64,000 bases of DNA, taken from NCBI GenBank assembly GCA_032622095.1, contig CP136068.1, forward strand, positions 124,069,989 to 124,133,988, in the 5' to 3' direction. The position numbers were made by a program, and so were the translations under genes. The notes beneath the pieces are model-generated. The model had not been told where the DNA came from, made no database searches, and was given only the letters and a program-made list of their open reading frames with translations. Source of the DNA: Siphonodentalium dalli (Eukaryota > Mollusca > Scaphopoda > Gadilida > Siphonodentaliidae). How positions within the stretch are numbered: position 1 is the first letter of the stretch; the number at the start of each line of letters is the position of its first letter. Shown in pieces: positions 56,458 through 64,000 of the stretch.

Positions 56458-57585
56458 TCTATACTATATATTTTGAGACTTCGTATATATGTATGTGTGT
56501 GTGTGTGTGTGTGTACTTCATAGAATCCAAAACGCGTGTACATATTGAGCTCAAACTTCCTATGTAAGTGTCAAATCCCACCGACACGACCGTGGTCGCG
56601 GTTTAGAGAAGCTCAGAGCACCCGTTCTCCAATCTCAAATCACCGCAAAGGCACGGCGTGGGTTAATCAAGTGATCATTTAATGAGCGTTTGTTTTTTAC
56701 GCATCTCTATAAAGAGCGTCTGTTTGCCATTCAACGTTATTTGCATCTGCAGAGAGATATACGGAACATACATTAAATTTAAAAAACATTTGTTTCTGAC
56801 CAACCCTGCGAGCACGGATGGCGCGCTTTGTTTTTACAGTATATAGTTATATACCGAAATCATCCCAGATAATCACGAATATAGCATCAGATTTCTCCCA
56901 GATATACCGTTATAAAGCTACTGGAATCAGCCAATCTACGGGAAATTCCAGGAAATGCCGATTGAGCTCAAACTTGCTACCCACGGGAAGTGCCATATAT
57001 ATGAGTGTGTCCTTTATAGACTCGAACCGATTGAGCTCAAACTTGCTAAATAAGAAAATAGCCCCCAAGCCGTAAATATCAACAACGATATTACTAAATA
57101 CACGTTTTCGGCAATGTGAGAGTTTTCGGGGAGCCGTGATGCCAACAACAACGACCCGAAGCCCTGAATGCCAACAACAGATTCAATGCAATGTTATCTA
57201 TTATGCAGAGAGATTTCACGATATTACGACGGGTACGGCAGACTCAAAATATTATGCAGACAGATTTCCCGACGGGAAGCGTTTGTTTTAAATTCAATGC
57301 AATGTTATCGTAGAGAGATTTCACGAAACAAAGAATGCGTTGTCTGTCGTTCCTAGGAAGGGGGGATTTCTACGGGTAAATTTTTCCGCCAGAAACAAAA
57401 AAATTAATTTAAACAATTTACAATTTAATTAAAACAATTTAAAATTAAAAAAAATTAACAATAAAAAAACAATTCAGAAACAAAATATATTAAATTTAAA
57501 AAACATTAAATTCATATTCAAAAATGTCATGTTTCTGAAACAAAGCCATGGGACGAATGCCGCCAGTGGCGGGCTAACCTGCTAG
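56458..57585 (+). mobile_element. Helitron 4, family C
   Basis: Starts TCTATACTATATATTTTGAG and ends with hairpin CCGCCAGTGGCGG, then GCTAACCTG and CTAG (57582-57585). Body has 'gattgagctcaaacttgcta' repeats and a (GT)n tract. Confidence 0.8.
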
Positions 57586-58049
57586 TCTATCTCATATATA
57601 TTTTGAAGACCTCTGTCTGAATGTATGTTTGTTTGTTTGTTTGTTTGTCTGTCTGTCTGTCTGTCATTTATACAAATCTACCATTCTCGACCGATCGGGA
57701 CGAAACTTGGTACGTGTGTGTAGTTTGACCAGGCGGTGAACGTTGTCGTATTGGCGAGCCCGTGCGGCGCCCGCTTCGCGCATGCGCAGACGAGATCTCG
57801 GAAACGGGTGGAGCTATCGACTTGAAATTTGCAATGTGAATGTATCTTGCCGCGGATACGAATTTTATCGGGTCGCCGAGCCCGTGCGACGCCAGCTTCG
57901 CGCATGCGCAGACCAGATCTCGGAAACGGCTGGAGCTATCGATTTGAAATTTGTTTTTTGAATAGCCCGAACAACATCGGGCTGGGTAGAGCTATCGACT
58001 TGAAATTGGGTTTTTGAATAGCCCGGACAACGTCGGGCTCATCGGCTAG
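57586..58049 (+). mobile_element. Helitron 5, family A
   Basis: Starts TCTATCTCATATATATTTTG and ends hairpin + CTAG at 58046-58049. Its last part is identical to the end of Helitron 1. Confidence 0.78.
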
Positions 58050-58110
58050 TCTCATATATATTTTGAAGACCTCTGTCTGTTTGTCTGTTTGTCTGTTTGT
58101 CATTTATACA
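58050..58110 (+). mobile_element. Helitron 6, first 60 bp only
   Basis: Begins exactly as Helitron 2 (TCTCATATATATTTTGAAGA...) and is cut at 'tttataca', where the second copy of the 4,004-bp block begins. Confidence 0.75.
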
Positions 58111-58201
58111 GAGACTCTATATGTATACCCCCTCTGCCATGTTTCTAGTTATCAGTCACATGGCTATTATATTAATTGACAACCTGTGATTAGAATTGTT
58201 A

Positions 58202-58776
58202 TCTCATATATATTTTTGAAGACCTCTGTTTGTCTGTCTGTCTGTCTGTGTGTCTGTCTGTCTGTATGTCATTTATACAAATCTACGATTCTCGGCCGAT
58301 CGGGACGAAACTTGGTACGTGTGTGTAGTTTGACCAGGCGGTGGACGTTGTCGCATTGGCGAGCCCGTGCGGCGCCCGCTTCGTGCATGCGCAGACGAGA
58401 TCTCGGAAACGGGTGGAGCTATCGACTTGAAATTTGCTATGTGAATGTATCTTGCCCCGGATACGAATTTTATCGGGTCGCCGAGCCAGTGCGACGCCAG
58501 CTTCGCGCATGCGCAGATGAGATCTCGGAAACGGGTGGAGCTATCGACTTGAAATTTGCTATGTGAATGTATCTTGCCCCGGATACGAATTTTATCGGGT
58601 CGCCGAGCCCGTGCGGCGCCAGCTTCGCGCATACGCAGACCAGATCTCGGAAACGGCTGGAGCTATCGATTTGAAATTTGTTTTTTGAATAGCCCGAACA
58701 ACATCGGGCTGGGTAGAGCTATCGACTTGAAATTGGGTTTTTGAATAGCCCGGACAACGTCGGGCTCATCGGCTAG
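58202..58776 (+). mobile_element. Helitron 7, family A (copy of Helitron 1)
   Basis: Same ends as Helitron 1 at offset 4004, with the same preceding host A. Confidence 0.8.
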
Positions 58777-59724
58777 TCTCATATATATTTTGAAGACCTC
58801 TGTCTGTTTGTCTGTTTGTCTGTTTGTCATTTATACAAATCTACGATTCTCGACCGATCGGGACGAAACTTGGTACGTGTGTGTAGTTTGACCAGGCGGT
58901 GGACGTTGTCGTATTGGCGAGCCCGTGCGGCGCCCGCTTCGCGCATGCGCAGACGAGATCTCGGAAACGGGTGGAGCTACCGACTTGAAATTTGCTATAT
59001 GAATGTATCTTGCCCCGGATACGAATTTTATCGGGTCGCCGAGCCCGTGCGACACCAGCTTCGCGCATGCGCAGACCAGATCTCGGAAGATTCTCGACCG
59101 ATCGGGACGAAACTTGGTACGTGTGTGTAGTTTGACCAGGCGGTCAATATGAGCTCATCAGATTTCAGATCCGAGATCAACTTTTCACGTGCCGAGGTCA
59201 AATCTGTTTTTACGCCGTTTTGCGCTAATATATTTCAGTTCGGTGCTCACAAATCGATTCGATATAGCGCGAATAATAAATTGCCAGTCATATAATTTGC
59301 ATGTGGCGCTTCCTCTTTCCAGCGATGTATCACACGCCTGTGTCCGTTTAAAGTTTCTACCTTAATTATCGGGAAGAACGCAGGACCATGATTCGGTCAT
59401 CGAAAAGCATTCCGTAAATCTATTAGCCGTCAAGAGACGTGATCGCGTTTAACTCTTAACCGGCCGATGTCGCGTTAACTCATCACCGGCCGAGGTATCC
59501 GCAAATGATATTGGGCAATATATATATCTCGGAAACGGGTGGAGCTATCGACTTGGAATTTGGTATGTGAATGTATCTTGCCCCGGATACGAATTTTATC
59601 GGGTCGCAGAGCCCGTGCGACGCCAGCTTCGCGCATGCGCAGACCAGATCTCGGAAACGGGTGGAGCTATCGACTTGAATTTTTTTTTTTGAATAGCCCG
59701 GACAACGTCGGGCTCATCGGCTAG
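58777..59724 (+). mobile_element. Helitron 8, family A (copy of Helitron 2)
   Basis: Same structure as Helitron 2, including the non-repetitive insert, at offset 4004. Confidence 0.8.
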
Positions 59725-60461
59725 TCTATCTATCTATTATATATTTTGGAAGATCTGTGTGTCTGTGTGTCTGTCTGTAATCGATGGACTCGAAAACGAT
59801 CGAGCCGATTTCGATAAAACTTGGTATGTGGGGATATTTTCGGCCGGGGAGTGACATGGGCCTATTAATTTGCCCGTGCGACGTGACCTTGACCTTGAAA
59901 TCGGGTAATTTCAAGGGCAAACGCCCGAATATCACGGGATTTCGATGAAACTTGGTATGTGGGGCTACTTTCAGCCGGGGAGTGGCATAAACCTATTAGT
60001 TTGCCCGTACGACGTGACCTTGACCTTGAATCGGGTCATTTCAAGGTCAAACGCCCGAATATCACGGGATTTTGATGAAACTTGGTATGTGGGGGTACTT
60101 TCGTATGGGGAGTCTCATAAGCATATTCATTTGCCCGTGCGACGTGACCTTGACCTTGAAATCGGGTCAATTCAAGGTCAAATCGCGAATTTTGATGGGA
60201 TTTCGACGAAATTTGATACGTAGGGTTACTTTTGTCCACTGAGTGTATTGGACGGGTCGAGTCGTGACCCCGACCTGACATTGACCTTCAAAATGATCAA
60301 TTCGAGGTCAAATCGGGTAAAACCGGATGGATTTCGACGGGTACATTTGTCGGGTACTTTTGTCCGGGCAGTGTATTGGACTGGTCAAATCGTGACCCCA
60401 CTTGACCTTTAAAATGGACAATTCAAGGTCAAAGCCCGGACGAAGTCAGGTCACCTTCTAG
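59725..60461 (+). mobile_element. Helitron 9, family B (copy of Helitron 3)
   Basis: Same ends and subrepeats as Helitron 3 at offset 4004. Confidence 0.76.
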
Positions 60462-61589
60462 TCTATACTATATATTTTGAGACTTCGTATATATGTATGT
60501 GTGTGTGTGTGTGTGTGTACTTCATAGAATCCAAAACGCGTGTACATATTGAGCTCAAACTTCCTATGTAAGTGTCAAATCCCACCGACACGACCGTGGT
60601 CGCGGTTTAGAGAAGCTCAGAGCACCCGTTCTCCAATCTCAAATCACCGCAAAGGCACGGCGTGGGTTAATCAAGTGATCATTTAATGAGCGTTTGTTTT
60701 TTACGCATCTCTATAAAGAGCGTCTGTTTGCCATTCAACGTTATTTGCATCTGCAGAGAGATATACGGAACATACATTAAATTTAAAAAACATTTGTTTC
60801 TGACCAACCCTGCGAGCACGGATGGCGCGCTTTGTTTTTACAGTATATAGTTATATACCGAAATCATCCCAGATAATCACGAATATAGCATCAGATTTCT
60901 CCCAGATATACCGTTATAAAGCTACTGGAATCAGCCAATCTACGGGAAATTCCAGGAAATGCCGATTGAGCTCAAACTTGCTACCCACGGGAAGTGCCAT
61001 ATATATGAGTGTGTCCTTTATAGACTCGAACCGATTGAGCTCAAACTTGCTAAATAAGAAAATAGCCCCCAAGCCGTAAATATCAACAACGATATTACTA
61101 AATACACGTTTTCGGCAATGTGAGAGTTTTCGGGGAGCCGTGATGCCAACAACAACGACCCGAAGCCCTGAATGCCAACAACAGATTCAATGCAATGTTA
61201 TCTATTATGCAGAGAGATTTCACGATATTACGACGGGTACGGCAGACTCAAAATATTATGCAGACAGATTTCCCGACGGGAAGCGTTTGTTTTAAATTCA
61301 ATGCAATGTTATCGTAGAGAGATTTCACGAAACAAAGAATGCGTTGTCTGTCGTTCCTAGGAAGGGGGGATTTCTACGGGTAAATTTTTCCGCCAGAAAC
61401 AAAAAAATTAATTTAAACAATTTACAATTTAATTAAAACAATTTAAAATTAAAAAAAATTAACAATAAAAAAACAATTCAGAAACAAAATATATTAAATT
61501 TAAAAAACATTAAATTCATATTCAAAAATGTCATGTTTCTGAAACAAAGCCATGGGACGAATGCCGCCAGTGGCGGGCTAACCTGCTAG
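60462..61589 (+). mobile_element. Helitron 10, family C (copy of Helitron 4)
   Basis: Same ends as Helitron 4 at offset 4004. Confidence 0.78.
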
Positions 61590-62027
61590 TCTATCTCATA
61601 TATATTTTGAAGACCTCTGTCTGAATGTATGTTTGTTTGTTTGTTTGTTTGTCTGTCTGTCTGTCTGTCATTTATACAAATCTACCATTCTCGACCGATC
61701 GGGACGAAACTTGGTACGTGTGTGTAGTTTGACCAGGCGGTGAACGTTGTCGTATTGGCGAGCCCGTGCGGCGCCCGCTTCGCGCATGCGCAGACGAGAT
61801 CTCGGAAACGGGTGGAGCTATCGACTTGAAATTTGCAATGTGAATGTATCTTGCCGCGGATACGAATTTTATCGGGTCGCCGAGCCCGTGCGACGCCAGC
61901 TTCGCGCATGCGCAGACCAGATCTCGGAAACGGGTGGAGCTATCGACTTGAAATTTGGTTTTTGAATAGCTATCGACTTGAAATTTAGTTTTTGAATAGC
62001 CCGGACAACGTCGGGCTCATCGGCTAG
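61590..62027 (+). mobile_element. Helitron 11, family A, distinct 3' end
   Basis: Shares its first part with Helitron 5. After 61934 it has its own tail with a short internal repeat ('gctatcgacttgaaattt' twice) before hairpin + CTAG (62024-62027). Confidence 0.78.
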
Positions 62028-62437
62028 TACTATATATTTTGATACAATCTGTTTGTCTGTCTGTATGTTTGTCTGTCCTTAATACAAATCTACGATTCAT
62101 GACCGATCGGGACGAAACTTGGTACGTGTGTGTAGTTTGACCAGGCGGTGGTCAACATCGTATTGGCGAGCCCGTGCGACGCCCGTGCAGCGCATGCGCA
62201 GACGAGATCTCGGAAACGGGTGGAGCTATCGACTTGAATTTGGCATGTGAATGTGTCTTGCGCCGGGTACAAATTTTATCGGGTCGCCGAGCCCGTGCGA
62301 CGCCAGCTTCGCGCATGCGCAGACGAGATCTCGGAAACGGGTGGAGCTATCTACTTGAAATTTGGCATGTGAATGTATCTTGCGCCTTGTACAAATTTTT
62401 CTTAAATAGCCCGGACAACGTCGGGTCCACCAGCTAG
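62028..62437 (+). mobile_element. Helitron 12, family A variant
   Basis: Begins TACTATATATTTTGATACAA (the usual 5' TC is altered) and ends 'gcccggacaacgtcgggtcc' + ACCAG + CTAG (62434-62437). More diverged than the others, so probably older. Confidence 0.72.
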
Positions 62438-62461
62438 TCTACTATATAATTTGAGACTTCC

Positions 62462-62517
<56 letters not shown>

Positions 62518-63191
62518 ATGTGTGTGTATATACTTTATACAATCGAAAACGGCTGGACCGATTGACCTCAAACTTCATATATGAGGGTAAAAGCACACGG
62601 GACGCGTCGTCGCGGCGTTTTGGAGAAGCTCCCAGCACCCGTTCTCCACTCTCAGTCACAAAAATGACCGTCCTTAGCACTGTGGGGTTAATCGCGTTGA
62701 TAGTTAAATATAGCGTTCGTATCCGCAGTGTCGTTGATAAATAGCGTATGCGTGTAGTGTGATTCTTACGTCTGGGTCCAGACGTGAGCGTGACTGTATC
62801 CAGACCTGAGCGTGTTGTGAGATTATTACGTACTTAGGGCTTCCTAGGAACGGGGGAGATTTTCATCGGGTCAGTTTTTCCGCCCGATGTGATCTTCACC
62901 TTGAAACGGGTACCCACAAATGATATATATTTGTGTGTCCTTTATAGACTCGAACCGATTGAGCTCAAACTTGCTACCTACAGGTACTTTTGTGCGGGAA
63001 GTGTCATGAACGGATTAAATTGTGACCCCGACCTGACCTTGACCTTGAAAATGATCAATTCAAGGTCAAATCGGGTAAAACTGGCGGATTTCTACACCTA
63101 GGTGCAGCATACGTGTCTCGGAAGCTGTTGCAATTGCTTTTTCGAACAAAGCCATGAGACGAACCACGCCAGTGGTGGGCTAACCTGCTAG
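62438..63191 (+). mobile_element. Helitron 13, family C
   Basis: Begins TCTACTATATAATTTGAGAC, contains a (TA)n/(TG)n tract (about 62463-62528), 'gattgagctcaaacttgcta' and 'tgaccttgaccttga', and ends 'acgccagtggtgggctaacc' + TG + CTAG (63188-63191) followed by host T. This closes the array. Confidence 0.76.
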
Positions 63192-63202
63192 TATATATAT
63201 AA

Positions 63203-63351
63203 AGGATCTCCAACGAGTTATGTTGGGATATAAGATTCTATGATACGGGTTTGATAAAGTTGATTCACAACGAGTCGTAGACGAGTAGTGAATCAAATTT
63301 ATCAAACGTGTTTCATAAAATCTTATATCCCAACATAACTAGTTGAAGATC
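63203..63351. repeat. Foldback, ~150 nt
   Basis: 'gatctccaacgagttatgtt' + 'gggatataagattctatgat' pair with 'atcttatatcccaacataac' + 'tagttgaagatc'; inner arms 'gtttgataaa' / 'tttatcaaac' and 'gattcac' / 'gtgaatc'. Confidence 0.8.
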
Positions 63352-64000
63352 TTGTATATCTCATGAAAAAAAAATAGAGCTTTATGCCTTTTTAACAAAT
63401 CTCTAGTCCTTAAAAGTAGTTTCAAAAAGTTTATATTTACAGCGTAGGCTGAGACACTTCACAACTGTATACGACAGTATTGCGCTCTGTGGTTGGCGAC
63501 GAACAATATAGTTCCCCAATTTATCTCTTTGTTTTTGTGTCTATTTTCGTTAGTGCAACGAACTTGGACAAAAATTTAACTTTAAAGAACAAAGCAATCG
63601 TTTTGCAGTTTCTGGTGTTGGTGTAATGCGCATCTTTTCGAAATAGTATTAATCCGCCTGGCTCAATGTAACGACGAAGCGCCGTCATTGTTTTGGCGCG
63701 ATGCCAAGTTTTATGTAGTACACGCCTATTCATCACTAGTGACAGATAAGGAAATATGTAATGGCTTTTTGAATGATATCATAGGGGTGATATATGCTGA
63801 TATCATACTTGCAAGTCGAAATGAAATTACTCACAATGAATTAACTGTCGATTAACTGGTTCAAAGGCACGCATTGTGAAATTCGAAAGTCGTGGGTATT
63901 ATACATCAGTGGAAGCCATATTCGAAATCACACAAGTATTTGGAATAATGTTCAGATGAACGGAATACACTATTAGGTTATCCTTAGAAATCAAGAGTAC
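63352..64000. other. No feature recognised at the right edge
   Basis: A 71-codon minus-strand frame (63521-63736) has no motif or splice context that would support it. Confidence 0.5.

Larger units (their letters stand above)
54102..58105 (+). repeat. 4,004-bp tandem duplication, left copy
   Basis: Every segment compared between 54102-57929 and 58106-61933 is identical (3,828 bp, offset 4004). The final ~176 bp of this copy (57930-58105) instead match 54653-54828, the Helitron 1/2 junction. The join to the next copy falls in 'atacagag'. Confidence 0.85.
58106..61933 (+). repeat. 4,004-bp tandem duplication, right copy
   Basis: Identical in all segments compared to 54102-57929. The first difference is a G at 61934 against C at 57930. 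It begins with ~96 bp of the non-Helitron left flank (58106-58201). Confidence 0.85.

Noticed and set aside
1-64000. tRNA, rRNA or reverse-transcriptase genes
   Set aside because: I looked for tRNA box-like sequence, rRNA blocks and RT/integrase motifs by eye and saw none. A covariance-model or profile search would be decisive.

Overview
The window is nuclear DNA from a metazoan, most likely a marine invertebrate. It is AT-rich and contains spliced genes with GT-AG introns, a secreted C-type-lectin-domain (CTLD) gene, and a very high load of TIR transposons, foldback elements, Helitrons and minisatellites. The repeat style (motifs such as 'gagttattgccc', 'tgaccttgaccttga' and 'aagatggctgcc') resembles lophotrochozoan or cephalochordate genomes. 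I cannot fix the species. There is no sign of bacterial gene organisation, and almost all open frames in the window are chance or repeat-derived.

Genes. (1) A first coding exon with a signal peptide and an acidic propeptide-like stretch lies on the minus strand (731-890); the rest of that gene is outside the window. (2) The best gene is a plus-strand single-domain secreted CTLD protein. Its exons are 31180-31234, 35642-35848, 37738-37956 and, probably, 38037-38092; every intron is phase 1 and the product is 178 aa. (3) A diverged, broken inverted copy of the same gene lies on the minus strand, with exon relics at 18020-18170 and 7650-7859. Its intron grew from about 1.9 kb to about 10 kb by transposon insertion and minisatellite expansion. 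(4) A C2H2 zinc-finger exon (15511-15714, minus) sits inside one of those transposons.

Layout. 1-5.5 kb: satellite fragments, the signal-peptide exon and a TIR element. 6.3-18.2 kb: the inverted CTLD duplicon with three dated insertions (8212-10398, 10639-13135, 14127-16744), each delimited by comparison with the uninterrupted plus-strand copy at 35.6-38 kb. 17.1-18.0 kb: a 68-bp minisatellite. 18.4-20.3 kb: a satellite-like block. 23-35 kb: TTAA-flanked MITEs with 69-nt hairpins, other inverted repeats, and the long first intron of the CTLD gene. 38.3-53 kb: further TIR and foldback elements, a 59-bp minisatellite, an LTR-like pair of 0.45-kb repeats and a hAT-type element with a perfect 8-bp target duplication. 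54.2-63.2 kb: an unbroken head-to-tail array of about a dozen short Helitrons of three families, including a 4,004-bp block repeated apparently without a mismatch.

The strongest signals are the Helitron array, the inverted CTLD duplicon that acts as a natural empty-site control for three insertions, and two minisatellites that are each single-copy in a paralogous repeat elsewhere in the window.
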